NCBI RefSeq assembly: GCF_003259435.1
Contig: NZ_QLMA01000001.1
Coordinates: 1 to 64,000 of the forward strand
Direction of reading: 5' to 3'
Length of the DNA: 64,000 nt
Source of the DNA: Chitinophaga dinghuensis
GTDB lineage: Bacteria > Bacteroidota > Bacteroidia > Chitinophagales > Chitinophagaceae
Position numbers and translations under genes: made by a program. Positions 54,744 through 64,000 of the stretch are shown here, in pieces (the first letter of the stretch is position 1; every line of letters begins with the position of its first letter). The notes below the pieces were generated by a model, which was not told where the DNA came from, ran no database searches, and saw only the letters and a program-made list of their open reading frames with translations.

Positions 54744-55631
54744 ATGTATTACCAAGTTGTAAAGCGGCTGTTTTGTATAGCTGCGTTGACCTGTTCTGGC
54801 ATGTATGCCCAAGCCCAGCATACAGCCGTGAAAGAACCTAAAGATGTTCCGGCCGAATGGTCGAAGGCCTATGCGCCGTTTCGCATGGCAGGAGACCTGT
54901 ATTATGTTGGAACCGCCGATCTGGCCGTTTACCTGATTACCACAAAAGCCGGCAATATCCTGATCAATACTGGTTTGGCGGGGTCATTGCCCATGATTAA
55001 ACGCAATATTGAAGCCCTGGGTTTTAAATTCAAGGACACCAAAATATTGCTGACGATGCAAGCCCATTATGATCATATGGGGGCTATGGCTGCCATTCAA
55101 AAAATGACCGGCGCAAAATTTATGGTAGATGAAAAAGAGGAAGATGTAGTCAAATCCGGAGGGGCTACTGATTACGCCATCGGAGGAGGCGTGTCTACCT
55201 ACCAACCGGTTAAAATAGACCGGCTGCTGCATAATGGCGACACCATTCATTTAGGAGATATGAACCTGGTGATGCTGCATCATCCTGGGCATACCCAAGG
55301 CTCTTGTAGCTTCCTCTTTGATACGCGCGACAGTAGCAGATCTTACAGGGTACTACTGGCAAATATGCCGACCATCGTTACTGAAAAACATTTTCATGAG
55401 GTGCACGAATATCCTGGGATAGCTAAAGATTACGCCTATACGTTGCAATCGCTGTCGGGTTTGCAGTTCGATGTTTGGGCAGCCGCACATGCCAGTCAGT
55501 TTGACCTCGCAGAGAAACATCATCCAGGCGATGCCTATAATCCTGCTGTCTTTAAAGACCGCGCTGGGTTTGATAAAGAACTGGCTGAACTGAAAGCCAA
55601 ATATGAGCAGAAAATGGCAGAAGAGGAATAG
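54744..55631 (+). CDS. Subclass B3 metallo-beta-lactamase, B3-Q type
   Basis: 295 residues, signal peptide ending near YAQAQ. The zinc motif reads QAHYDHMG: Gln106, His108, Asp110, His111, so position 116 (standard numbering) is Gln instead of His, as in GOB enzymes. Other ligands are present: PGHTQGS (His196) and AAHASQF (His263). The remaining sequence fits the B3 fold (LYYVGTADLAVYLITTKAGNILINTGL). It should hydrolyse beta-lactams in the periplasm with one or two zincs, or be a related hydrolase; activity is inferred. Own promoter and terminator, monocistronic. Confidence 0.92.
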   Translation: MYYQVVKRLFCIAALTCSGMYAQAQHTAVKEPKDVPAEWSKAYAPFRMAGDLYYVGTADLAVYLITTKAGNILINTGLAGSLPMIKRNIEALGFKFKDTKILLTMQAHYDHMGAMAAIQKMTGAKFMVDEKEEDVVKSGGATDYAIGGGVSTYQPVKIDRLLHNGDTIHLGDMNLVMLHHPGHTQGSCSFLFDTRDSSRSYRVLLANMPTIVTEKHFHEVHEYPGIAKDYAYTLQSLSGLQFDVWAAAHASQFDLAEKHHPGDAYNPAVFKDRAGFDKELAELKAKYEQKMAEEE

Positions 55632-55651
55632 AAAGACATTCGTCTCCCTAA

Positions 55652-55695
55652 AAACAAAAACACCCGGTAGCCTTCGCCACCGGGTGTTTTTGTTT
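55652..55695. terminator. Bidirectional terminator
   Basis: A 17-bp perfect stem (AAACAAAAACACCCGGT and complement) with a ten-base loop lies between the beta-lactamase gene and the convergent DUF5689 gene, with A/T runs on both sides. Confidence 0.92.
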
Positions 55696-55709
55696 ATTCT
55701 TAAAACTGA

Positions 55710-57227
55710 TTATTTCAGTTTAGTAGCATCGTCACTTTCGATTTCTGCTAAAGTAGTTTGTTTGGTCATCAGCAGGTTGTTCTGTGCACGGGCCTTCATC
55801 CAGCGTCCGAGGGAAGGACTGTATACGCCGCCGAGTTTAATGTAATAACCCGCATCTCCTGTTACGTATGCCAGGCAGAGGGTGTTAGTACCTGCTTTAT
55901 AGTAAGGCTGACTTTTCAGAGAGATAGGATCTTTGATATCATAAAAATCGTTGTTCGTAATCAGGTAACCAGAAGATGGCGCAGCGTAGATAGAACCGCC
56001 GCCGCTCATGAAAATCACATCAGTAGGAACGGTAGTGGCAGTAACTTTTGTACCTGCGAAAATCGCAATACCAAAGGCATTACCACTGTTGGCCATCCAG
56101 TTGGTGGTTTTAGTACCAAAGTCTTCCCCATTATTAGCTGCATAATCAAAGTTACGTACCCAGTTGGCAGCACTGATATCTGTAGAGTTTTCGCCATTAA
56201 TGTTTTTCTTGGTACCGCCTACATAGCAGTAAGTACCTTTCTTTACCACACCAGAGGTGATATTGATTTTGTAGCTACGCATACCGCCGGTAGCCCAACC
56301 GTTCACAGGGTTACCTGTTGGCGTAGATGCGTTGGCGTTATTGTTTGCGATAATGCAATACGGCGTAACGGAGAAATCGATATCCTGTGTAGCCAGCAGC
56401 TGTACATATTCGAAGTTGGCATCTGGACCAGCAGGATCGTTTACAAATCCGGAGATCACCAGTGGCGCTACGGTGATCGTAGAACTGAGTAACGTATAGT
56501 CGCTACCGGTGCGCATGCTTAAGCGTGGCAGCAATGTATCGCCGGAAGGCGTGCATAAAATAATACCATAAAAGTTAGCCAGTACCGGCACTTGTATATT
56601 TGCGAAAGCTGCTTTGGCATCCGTATGCAAGGTGATTTCACCGAAACCATCTGTCATGATACGATCTCCGGCCAGTGTAGCATTGGCTGGAGGAGTAGGA
56701 TCGAAGCCACCTTTTACGATGATGGCCATGGTACTTTCGTAGTTATCCGGATTAGCGGCAACAGCACTGGTGGTAATTTTATTGGCCAGTACAGAGTTGC
56801 CGGATGATATTTTGGTCACATTGGAGGTTGGAACACCTGTGATCTGGAGGATACCATCTACTCTTTTCAGAGTGCTACCTTCCACTTTGATGAGAACGGA
56901 ATCTCCCGGAGCAAATTTCGTTGCATCATCTCCCAAAGCGATACTGATACCGCGGAGTTTAGCCAGTCGGCGGGTGTCCTGAATAATCAATAAACCTTTA
57001 GGCAGGTTACCACCGGAATGGTCAGAAACCACGATGCCGGCGATTTTTGCGGAACCGCCCAGGATATCGCGGGTGAGTGTAACATCTTTATCTTTATACA
57101 AAGAACGGATATCCATGATCCCGATGATATCAGAAACTACGCCTCCCGGATAGGTGTCATCCTTCGCACATCCCCATAACAGTACCAGGGACAGGAGCAT
57201 CGTTATATATAAATTCTTGTTGTTCAT
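55710..57227 (-). CDS. DUF5689 domain-containing lipoprotein
   Basis: 505 residues, lipobox LLWGC (lipid at Cys20). The first half is a DUF5689 OB-like domain (DIRSLYKDKDVTLTRD, AKIAGIVVSDHSGGNLPKGLLIIQD). The second half (about 250-490) is a beta-sandwich with LVISGFVNDPAGPDANFEYVQL, the pattern of a lamin-tail or surface-binding domain. Exposed on the outer membrane, it probably binds glycan or protein ligands. It is the third gene of the susC3-susD3 operon, 36 bases after susD3, and a Bacteroidota-specific surface accessory. Confidence 0.92.
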   Translation of the reverse strand: MNNKNLYITMLLSLVLLWGCAKDDTYPGGVVSDIIGIMDIRSLYKDKDVTLTRDILGGSAKIAGIVVSDHSGGNLPKGLLIIQDTRRLAKLRGISIALGDDATKFAPGDSVLIKVEGSTLKRVDGILQITGVPTSNVTKISSGNSVLANKITTSAVAANPDNYESTMAIIVKGGFDPTPPANATLAGDRIMTDGFGEITLHTDAKAAFANIQVPVLANFYGIILCTPSGDTLLPRLSMRTGSDYTLLSSTITVAPLVISGFVNDPAGPDANFEYVQLLATQDIDFSVTPYCIIANNNANASTPTGNPVNGWATGGMRSYKINITSGVVKKGTYCYVGGTKKNINGENSTDISAANWVRNFDYAANNGEDFGTKTTNWMANSGNAFGIAIFAGTKVTATTVPTDVIFMSGGGSIYAAPSSGYLITNNDFYDIKDPISLKSQPYYKAGTNTLCLAYVTGDAGYYIKLGGVYSPSLGRWMKARAQNNLLMTKQTTLAEIESDDATKLK

Positions 57228-57263
57228 TGCTACAAATTTTACAGTTAGAAGTGTGAATGCCTG

Positions 57264-58784
57264 TTATGGTTTCTGCCACCAAACTTGTGTAGAAATCAGA
57301 TCAGGGCCCTGTTTGCTGATAACATCCTTGTAGTTGGCAGGATTGGTTGATTGCACAAATACAGGATAAGGCATTCTGGCTGGCATTACGCCATCATTCT
57401 TCAGACCTGCTCCTTTAGGCAATATCGGGTGGCCGGTACGACGGTATTCAATCCATTGCTGTAAATCGGTCAGGAACAGGGCATAGTATTTCTGAATGTG
57501 GATTTTCTCCATTTTATCATCCAGGGATACCGCATCACTCCATTGCATATCGGCAGCGGTCAGGTAGGTATTTACATCCGTAAATTTAGGTACCCATTGC
57601 TGGATAGAATACAACACGCCATTGTTGTAATATGTGGCAGCGTTTCCGCTAATCCAGCCTTTGGAGGCACATTCCGCCAAGATGAAGCAGAGTTCCGGAT
57701 AGTTCATGATCATACCCGTCATTGGGTCGTTCATAAGACTTGGAGCGGTATTACCTGCTACGTAAGAGTTGAAATATGTTTTCTTAGGAACGCCGGTACC
57801 GGGAGAATAACCACTAGGAACACCGACAAACATACCGCTGTAAGGAATGATCGCCCAACGGTTGTAACCATTGGAGCCATAGGTAGGAATATCAATACGG
57901 GGATCGTTCCAGGCAGCCAGGTGATCGATGAAGAAGCTGGCGATGGCTGGAGATCTGAAGTCCTGTTCTCTAACGCCCAACAGCGGAGAAGTGTACGGAC
58001 CTACGCCTGTCCAGCGGAGAATAGCGGATTCCCCGGTGTTCGTCATAATAGGATATTGTGCGGCGCTGGTTTCAACGATATCTTTGATTTTCGCTTTGCA
58101 GAGATCTGCAACTTCCGCTTTCCCGGAAATACGGAGCAGTAAACGGAGGTACAGAGAGTTACCGAACTTACGCCATTTAGCTACATCACCATTGTATACA
58201 GGATCACTACCGGCTGGAATCGCGTCATTTTTAGAAAGTAATGAATTGGCAGAATCCAGTTGTTTAAACATATCCAGATAGATATCTTTCTGTCTGTCAA
58301 ATACCGGATGGTAAATCGCAGAGTCCTTACCCATAATTGCTTGTGAATAAGGCATATCGCCGTAGGTGTCTGTCAGCAGCGAGTATACCCATGACTGACA
58401 GATCAGGGAAATACCCTGGTAGGATCTGTTCCTGGTGAGGGAATCGGAGGCCGTCTTATACAGCTCTTTAAAATTGGTGATATTCAGATACCACTGGGTA
58501 TATAGATAATCGGACCAACTACTACGGAAGTCATACCGGAATACTTTTCCTTCTGCGTCGTTCATATCTACCGTGATCTGCATGAGCTCATTGTTGAAAC
58601 TACGGTTTCTGGAGAGATTGGCAGACATGGTGTTTACCAGTGCGGGCGCCAGCAATTGCTGAGGCAGTGCATTCTGGGTACTGTTTGGGTCTGTGTTGAG
58701 CGTATCAAAACCTTTTTTGCAGGATGTTAGCATACCGCTGCTCAACAACGCCAGGCATCCTATGATGTATATTAACTTCTTCAT
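57264..58784 (-). CDS. SusD/RagB family lipoprotein, SusD-like_2 type (pair 3)
   Basis: 506 residues with lipid at Cys22 (MLTSC). It begins KKGFDTLNTDPNSTQNALPQQLLAPALVNTM, the SusD-like_2 pattern also seen in SusD1, and ends WIEYRRTGHPILP followed by the conserved C-terminal PVFVQSTNPANYKD region. It should cap the SusC3 channel. Located nine bases after susC3 in a three-gene operon. Confidence 0.94.
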   Translation of the reverse strand: MKKLIYIIGCLALLSSGMLTSCKKGFDTLNTDPNSTQNALPQQLLAPALVNTMSANLSRNRSFNNELMQITVDMNDAEGKVFRYDFRSSWSDYLYTQWYLNITNFKELYKTASDSLTRNRSYQGISLICQSWVYSLLTDTYGDMPYSQAIMGKDSAIYHPVFDRQKDIYLDMFKQLDSANSLLSKNDAIPAGSDPVYNGDVAKWRKFGNSLYLRLLLRISGKAEVADLCKAKIKDIVETSAAQYPIMTNTGESAILRWTGVGPYTSPLLGVREQDFRSPAIASFFIDHLAAWNDPRIDIPTYGSNGYNRWAIIPYSGMFVGVPSGYSPGTGVPKKTYFNSYVAGNTAPSLMNDPMTGMIMNYPELCFILAECASKGWISGNAATYYNNGVLYSIQQWVPKFTDVNTYLTAADMQWSDAVSLDDKMEKIHIQKYYALFLTDLQQWIEYRRTGHPILPKGAGLKNDGVMPARMPYPVFVQSTNPANYKDVISKQGPDLISTQVWWQKP

Positions 58785-58793
58785 GTTCGCTTA

Positions 58794-61700
58794 TTAAAGA
58801 CCAATAATTACATTAAATCCAAATGTGCGGGTAGATGGGAACTGACCGATCTCAAAGCCCCTAACGATATCTGTTCCGCTGAGCGTTCCAAATTCAGGGT
58901 CGAAGATTGGCCATGGAGACCAGATAAACAGGTCGCGACCATATACTCCAACAGTCAGACGTTGTAAGCCCAGTTTCTTCAGGGTAGCAGGTTTCAGGCT
59001 ATAGTCGATACGAGCTTCTCTGAATTTGATGAAGTCGGTGCTGAATACGCTACCTTCAGCATTATCCTGTCCGTAGTGAGAGCGATAGTATTCATCGATA
59101 TTGGTAGCTACTACATCATTTTTACGGTAAGTACCGTCTTCATTTTGTACTACGCCATTTCCGATGATACCGCTGTAACGGCCAGGGAGGGTGTTGGTAG
59201 TTTTACCTTGTTCTGCCAGTTTGTAGTGGGTCAGAGAGTGGCCTACTGCGCCGAATTGCGCGTCAAACAGGAGGTTCAGGGTAAATTGTTTATAGCTGAA
59301 GTTGTTGGTGAAGCCCATTTTGTATTTAGGGATGGTATTACCGAGATACTTGATATCGGTAGTGAGCAATGCTACACCTGTTTTACCATCGTATACCACC
59401 TGACCGTCCGGAGAGCGCTGATAGCCGCGTCCGTAGAGATCGCCCATGCTTCCGCCCACGGTTGCTACTACCTGACCGCCGCCCACAGGACCTGTTTGCA
59501 GTACCAGGAAGCTGTCTGGCAGGGATTTGATGATGTTTTTATTGGAAGAGAAGACTACGCTGGAAGTCCATTTGAAACCACTCTTAGTAGTAACAGGCGT
59601 ACCGTTAATCGCTACTTCAATACCTTTATTTTCCACTTCGCCCGCATTTACGATCATAGAGTTATAACCGGTAGCTGGGTCCAGGAATGGCTGCAGGATC
59701 TGATTTTTTGTTCTACCAGAGTAGACCGCGATGTCAAAGCCCAGACGGTTTCTGAACATTTGTACGTTAGTACCTACTTCATAGGTAGTAGTTTTCAACG
59801 GCAGCAGGTTTGGATTAGCGAGTGTATTTGGTACCTGTAATCCGCCGCTGTACAGACTTCCCGCAGAATTATAGTAGAACGCAGTTCTGTAAGGAGTGGT
59901 CATACCGCTACCTACACCGGCAACGGATAAACGAAGTTTACCAAATGAAACCCAGGAAGGCAGTTTAGCTACTTCAGAGAACACAAAGCTACCGTTTACA
60001 GAAGGGTAGAAGAAGCCTGCATTATCTGTACGTTTAGGTGTTGCCAGTACGCTGTTCCAGTCTTCACGGGCAGTCATATCCAGGAAGAGGAAGTTTTTAT
60101 AGCTGGCGGTGATCAGACCGTAAAAGCTATTGATACCATATTCTTCTTTTCTTGGGATGGTTACCAGTGGGCCTGCAGCATTTGCCAGTGTGAATACGCC
60201 TGGATAAGTCAGAGAGTCCGCACGGTTTTCATCTCTGTTGTATTTATTTCTCATGGTGCTACCGCCAACCGTAACAGAGAAGTCAAAATTATTATTGATT
60301 TTCTTTGCGTACTTCAGGAGGAAATCGCTGGTAGCTTCCATAGAGAAGATATTCTGTGTACGGAAGCTGCCTTTAGCATATTTTGCTCCGGCGCCCCAAG
60401 GACGTTGCTGAGAGCGCATTTCGTACGACAGGTCCACTGCGGTTCTTACCTGCATGCTCAGTTCTGGCGTGAAGGTATAGGTAGCGGTGAAGTTACCGGT
60501 AACGTTATGTCTGTTTGATTTATTCAGGTATTCATATGCTACTGCATAAGGGTTGGATGGATAAGAGCTGAAAGGATATTTGAGCACTTTGCCTTCTTGT
60601 CCTTTACCCCAGTAGTTTTTCAACCAGTTGAGATCTGCGCTTGGCTGCCAGAAAATATACCAGTACATGATGGATTGGTTACCGTAACCAGCGCCAGGCA
60701 GGTTATCGCTCCATTTGTTGGTATAGTTTACTTTAGAAGATACCTGGAGTTTGTCGTTGATTTTTGAATTCACAGACATGGCCAGGGTATTTCTTTTATA
60801 GCCGGTGTTAGGGATGATCCAGGTATTGTTCACGTTAGTGAAAGAGAACCTGGCAGAAGTTTTATCAGTACCGCCATCTAGTGTAACCGTGTTGGTCAGT
60901 GTTTTACCAGTATTGAAGAAAGAGTTAATATTTTTATATGGGACCCAAGGAGTTTTTGTTTTACTCTGTCCCTGAATAGTTGGATCGTACTGGTAGAATG
61001 ACTGGCCATTGAATTTAGGACCATAGGCGGAGCTGGTACCGCTGGTGCTGGCGCCATCGGGGCCTGCGCCGTAAGAATAGTAATCGGCGCCGTCCAGACC
61101 TTGACCATATTCATATTGCAGGTCTGGGAAACGGTTTACCTGTTCCATGGAACCATTAGAATTCAGGCTGACACCAAAGCCTTTCTTTTTCTTGTTACCT
61201 GATTTTGTGGTGATGATAATCGCTCCGTTTGCACCCCGTTGTCCATACAGTGCAGATGCGCCAGGGCCTTTCAAAACGGTGATGGTTTCAATATCTTCCG
61301 GATTGATATCATTCAAACTGCTACCATAATCGGCAGGCATGTTGTCGTTGTTGGTACCATAGGCAGACTCGCCACCAACGGCAGTTCTGCGGGCACTACC
61401 CGTGTTGATGATCACACCGTCTACAACGATTAATGCTTCGTTATTATCCGTCAGATTGTTTTCTCCACGGAGAATAATTTTGTTAGAACCTGCAGGACCG
61501 CTGTTGGATCTGATGAGGTTCAAACCTGCAACTTTACCGGAGAGTGCATCTGTCCAGTTACCGGAGAGCGCTTCCGTAAGTTGTTCGCCTTTTACTACTG
61601 TAGTAGCATAACCTAAGGCTTTTTCTTCACGTTTGATACCGAGTGCAGTTACTACTACGTTATCAAGTTGTTTTACATCACTGGCAAGTTCTACATTAAT

Positions 61701-61967
61701 GACAGTCTGGTTGCCAACAAGAATTTCTTTTGGCATAAGACCTACAGCAGAGAATATAAGTGTTTCTTTTGCATCAGCCATAATGGAAAACATACCGTTA
61801 CCATCTGACTGTGTTCCGCGGTTGCTACCTTTTACGCGGATGTTAACACCTGGAAGTGCACTTTTATCGGTGCGTTCTTTTACAGTACCAGTGATTTTCT
61901 TTTGCTGGGCAAAAAGCACATTATCCGTCACCAGAAAGATGACGAAGAATAATAGAAAATTCTTCAT
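58794..61967 (-). CDS. SusC/RagA family TonB-linked outer membrane protein (pair 3)
   Basis: 1057 residues: signal peptide (LVTDNVLFAQ), CarboxypepD_reg-like domain (KITGTVKERTDKSALPGVNI), TonB-box region LDNVVVTALGIKREEKALGYAT, plug (LRGENNLTDNNEALIVVDGV) and a barrel ending FGFNVIIGL. It belongs to the same VVTALGI subgroup as SusC1. First gene of susC3-susD3-DUF5689. The promoter lies in the 325-base gap above it but was not identified with confidence. No enzymes are linked, so the substrate is unknown and might be peptide-like rather than polysaccharide. Confidence 0.96.
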   Translation of the reverse strand: MKNFLLFFVIFLVTDNVLFAQQKKITGTVKERTDKSALPGVNIRVKGSNRGTQSDGNGMFSIMADAKETLIFSAVGLMPKEILVGNQTVINVELASDVKQLDNVVVTALGIKREEKALGYATTVVKGEQLTEALSGNWTDALSGKVAGLNLIRSNSGPAGSNKIILRGENNLTDNNEALIVVDGVIINTGSARRTAVGGESAYGTNNDNMPADYGSSLNDINPEDIETITVLKGPGASALYGQRGANGAIIITTKSGNKKKKGFGVSLNSNGSMEQVNRFPDLQYEYGQGLDGADYYSYGAGPDGASTSGTSSAYGPKFNGQSFYQYDPTIQGQSKTKTPWVPYKNINSFFNTGKTLTNTVTLDGGTDKTSARFSFTNVNNTWIIPNTGYKRNTLAMSVNSKINDKLQVSSKVNYTNKWSDNLPGAGYGNQSIMYWYIFWQPSADLNWLKNYWGKGQEGKVLKYPFSSYPSNPYAVAYEYLNKSNRHNVTGNFTATYTFTPELSMQVRTAVDLSYEMRSQQRPWGAGAKYAKGSFRTQNIFSMEATSDFLLKYAKKINNNFDFSVTVGGSTMRNKYNRDENRADSLTYPGVFTLANAAGPLVTIPRKEEYGINSFYGLITASYKNFLFLDMTAREDWNSVLATPKRTDNAGFFYPSVNGSFVFSEVAKLPSWVSFGKLRLSVAGVGSGMTTPYRTAFYYNSAGSLYSGGLQVPNTLANPNLLPLKTTTYEVGTNVQMFRNRLGFDIAVYSGRTKNQILQPFLDPATGYNSMIVNAGEVENKGIEVAINGTPVTTKSGFKWTSSVVFSSNKNIIKSLPDSFLVLQTGPVGGGQVVATVGGSMGDLYGRGYQRSPDGQVVYDGKTGVALLTTDIKYLGNTIPKYKMGFTNNFSYKQFTLNLLFDAQFGAVGHSLTHYKLAEQGKTTNTLPGRYSGIIGNGVVQNEDGTYRKNDVVATNIDEYYRSHYGQDNAEGSVFSTDFIKFREARIDYSLKPATLKKLGLQRLTVGVYGRDLFIWSPWPIFDPEFGTLSGTDIVRGFEIGQFPSTRTFGFNVIIGL

Positions 61968-62291
61968 ACAAGGTTGATTAATACAGAACTACCGGCCGAT
62001 AATTTCTTGTGTTGATTTTTGTTGTGAATTAGTGTGTGCAATGCGGACGCAAGCTAATACCGTTTTCACAATTCTTTCACATAGTGAACATTAAGGTTAT
62101 GTAAACTTTGCGTGCAGTGCGAGAAATGCGCATATTAATATATACATTAATTATCATTCATGCAATAGGTGAAAACTATTTTATTTGGGTAGGATATTGA
62201 TTTGAGTTATGAGGTTAGAAGGGTAGTAGCAAAAAAAAAGCTGCCTATGAAGGCAGCTTTTTTCGAATTAATCAGGGTTTAGGAAGAAAAA
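61968..62291. other. Intergenic region upstream of susC3
   Basis: It holds the terminator of susD4 and a palindrome TTCAC-ATA-GTGAA (62076-62088). Two TTTCACA copies lie 11 bases apart (62064-62070 and 62075-62081). No complete promoter consensus was found. No gene is seen. Confidence 0.5.
62234..62263 (-). terminator. Terminator of the susC4-susD4 operon
   Basis: A 13-bp stem (AAAAAAGCTGCCT and complement) with a four-base loop lies 28 bases beyond the susD4 stop codon, with T-runs for the minus strand. Confidence 0.88.
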
Positions 62292-63830
62292 TTATTTCAG
62301 ACCTAAGTTGTACAGGGTTTCTCTGTCTGGAACAACCCATGTCCATTTATTTTTATCCTGAGGAGCAATCGTCACTGCCAGAGGAGTGATGAAGTTACCG
62401 CCAGCAGCGTAATCTTTACGATTGATAGGATCAGCCCAACGTTTCATATCGAACCAGTCGAAACCTTCACCCCACAGTTCAATTGCACGGTAGGTTTTGA
62501 TTTCGTTCAGCAGATCTGTACCGGTTTTGGTGCAGGTGTAAGCTACATCACGGCCAGTACCAGCGTTGAGGGCAACCAGCAGCGCCTGAACTTCAGAAGC
62601 TGGTTTGTTTTGGAAGTATTTAGCTTCTGCTTCAATGAGTACCATTTCAGAAGATCTGAAGTGGTTCACATTGCTGATACCTGGCTGGTCAATTACTTTC
62701 ACTTTGAACTGCATGTAAGCAAATACAGAGGAAGTTGAATACAGGTCAGGTCTTTCCGCAAATGCACGTGTGGTCAAAGCTTTACTTGCAGCACCTGTTT
62801 CTGGTGTGTAAGCATCTGTTTTTGGATCCAGGAACAGTTTTCTGCGAATATCTGTAGCAGGAATCTTATTGTACAGTTCTTTACTGATACATTTAGGAGT
62901 ACCACGAACAGCAGAAGCGCTGGAGTTGTAACCAATGTATGCACCGTAAGAATAGAAGTACAGTGTTTCATCAGAAGCGCCATAGCTACTCCAGATCCAC
63001 TCGCTAGTAGGCTTTGCGAAACCGGCGTTGTAATCTGTGGCATTCATCAGATCATAACCTTTTCTTGCCAGTACTGCGTATTTCTCCGCATTTGCATAAT
63101 CCTGACGAGTGAGCGCCGCGCGTGCATAAATTGCATACGCTACGTTCGAGTTGGTCATGTAGTTATTAGTCTTGTTGTTCACATCACCTGAGCTAGCAAA
63201 CAACTGGATAGCCTGATCCAGGTCGGAATAGATCTGCGTGTAAGTTTCTGCCAGGGTAGACAAAGGCATGTCACCGGTAGACAGATCAGTACGCAGTACC
63301 AGACCTTTAGAAGTACCATTGTTAGAGTCAGACCACCTGTAGCAATACAGCTGTGTCATCATAAAGAAAGAGTAAGCACGGAAAGTGAGTGCCTGCGCTT
63401 TGATAGACTGTCTTTCTGCTTCAGTACCTGTTGCTTTATCAATATTCATGATAATAGCATTAGCATTACCGATAATTTTATAATAGTAATACCATGGGTA
63501 ATAGTTATAGATACTCTGAGAGTTCTCATTATACAAGCTGTTAATGATCGCTGCCCATCCACTCAGGTTCACAAAGAAGTTATTACCTGGGTAGTTACCA
63601 TAATACATTTTGATAGTACCTTCCCCGTTAAAACCCTGGGAACCCAAATATTGGGTGGTCATCATTTTAGCCAGACCATTTACCGCTAATTTGGCGTTGG
63701 TAGTATTTTCAAATACATCCTTGTCGCCTACACTGTCAGTTGGTTTTGTATCCAGCATATCCTTTTTGCAGGCGCCTGCCAGCAGTGTCAGGGATACAAG
63801 ACCTATTTTAAATATTTTATTCATTTTCAT
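62292..63830 (-). CDS. RagB/SusD family nutrient uptake outer membrane lipoprotein (pair 4)
   Basis: 512 residues, lipid at Cys21 (LLAGAC), then KKDMLDTKPTDSVGDKDVFENTTNAKLAVNGL. Classical SusD features are AQALTFRAYSFFMMTQLYCYRW (TPR/ligand region), AIYARAALTRQDYANAEKYA and ELWGEGFDWFDMKRWADPINR at the C-terminus. It should bind a glycan on the cell surface and pair with the SusC whose 3' end is just upstream. It is of the classical SusD type, unlike SusD1 and SusD3. Confidence 0.95.
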   Translation of the reverse strand: MKMNKIFKIGLVSLTLLAGACKKDMLDTKPTDSVGDKDVFENTTNAKLAVNGLAKMMTTQYLGSQGFNGEGTIKMYYGNYPGNNFFVNLSGWAAIINSLYNENSQSIYNYYPWYYYYKIIGNANAIIMNIDKATGTEAERQSIKAQALTFRAYSFFMMTQLYCYRWSDSNNGTSKGLVLRTDLSTGDMPLSTLAETYTQIYSDLDQAIQLFASSGDVNNKTNNYMTNSNVAYAIYARAALTRQDYANAEKYAVLARKGYDLMNATDYNAGFAKPTSEWIWSSYGASDETLYFYSYGAYIGYNSSASAVRGTPKCISKELYNKIPATDIRRKLFLDPKTDAYTPETGAASKALTTRAFAERPDLYSTSSVFAYMQFKVKVIDQPGISNVNHFRSSEMVLIEAEAKYFQNKPASEVQALLVALNAGTGRDVAYTCTKTGTDLLNEIKTYRAIELWGEGFDWFDMKRWADPINRKDYAAGGNFITPLAVTIAPQDKNKWTWVVPDRETLYNLGLK

Positions 63831-63838
63831 CAGAATTA

Positions 63839-64000
63839 TTATAATCCAACATTAACACCGAAAGAAACTACACGAGGAGTAACGAAAGCGTTCAGGCTTC
63901 TACCGTTGAAAGACTGTTGAGGGTTCATACCCTGCAGTTTGGTAAAGGTGGCCAGGTTTTCTACGCTGAGGTTCAGACGTGCATTTTTGATATCAATTCT
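63839..64000 (-). CDS. SusC/RagA family outer membrane protein, 3' end (partial, pair 4)
   Basis: The last 53 codons of a SusC barrel read on the minus strand: NARLNLSVENLATFTKLQG, then SLNAFVTPRVVSFGVNVGL and a stop. This is the standard closing segment of SusC (barrel strands with the ENL(A/F)TFTK motif and an aromatic-rich last strand). The gene continues beyond the window. Its stop codon lies eight bases before susD4, the usual tight spacing of the pair. Confidence 0.9.
   Translation of the reverse strand, partial: RIDIKNARLNLSVENLATFTKLQGMNPQQSFNGRSLNAFVTPRVVSFGVNVGL

Overview
The window looks like a chromosomal segment of a Bacteroidota bacterium, most likely of the Chitinophaga type. 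The evidence is three complete SusC/SusD pairs plus a further SusD with the tail of its SusC, large glycoside-hydrolase clusters, Bacteroidota-style promoters (TTTG or TTG near -33, TAnnTTTG near -7), weak Shine-Dalgarno signals, and families largely confined to this phylum (DUF5689, DUF5117/5118 metalloprotease, SusD-like_2). Species is inferred, not proven.

Layout. 1-320: 3' end of a 23S rRNA gene, a 5S rRNA gene and the rrn terminator. 320-1540: no gene, but a decayed tandem repeat array with an exact 156-bp period in its last copies. 1634-6183 (minus): outer-membrane lipoprotein, LacI-type regulator, large secreted zinc metalloprotease. 6933-10103 (plus): exbB-exbD-exbD-tonB, the energising complex that the TonB-dependent SusC transporters need; two intercistronic RNA structures lie inside it. 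10214-11596: mnmE. 11775-15801: small lipoprotein, DUF4259 protein, YncE-like propeller/phosphoesterase fusion. 16608-21359: susC-susD pair 1 behind a leader of about 490 nt. 21440-22276: unknown protein. 22540-39892: a nine-gene polysaccharide utilisation locus (PUL): susC2, susD2, GH27 alpha-galactosidase, alpha/beta-hydrolase esterase, GH88/105 unsaturated glycuronyl hydrolase, an unrecognised helical-barrel protein, a very large clan GH-A-like protein, a GH92 protein lacking its central region, and an SGNH esterase. It converges with, and overlaps, a gene for a one-pass membrane protein with a LamG-like outer domain.

41509-47223 (minus): a 1471-residue WGR/SMI1/TPR/DUF4116 protein and an unknown 399-residue protein. 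47418-50410 (plus): a MazG-like nucleotide pyrophosphohydrolase, a GIY-YIG/DUF2075-helicase/S24-peptidase fusion and a small unknown protein; this is the best candidate for an undescribed (probably defence or stress) system. 50484-54551 (minus): GH38 alpha-mannosidase with its GntR/UTRA regulator. 54744-55631: subclass B3 metallo-beta-lactamase with Gln at the first zinc-ligand position. 55710-61967 (minus): susC3-susD3-DUF5689 operon. 62292-64000 (minus): susD4 and the 3' end of susC4, cut by the window edge.

How the genes fit together. ExbB/ExbD/TonB supply energy to the SusC channels. The PUL enzymes point to a branched, acetylated, uronate- and galactose-containing polysaccharide (pectin or arabinogalactan-like), although no polysaccharide lyase is present, so part of the pathway must be encoded elsewhere or by the unrecognised members.
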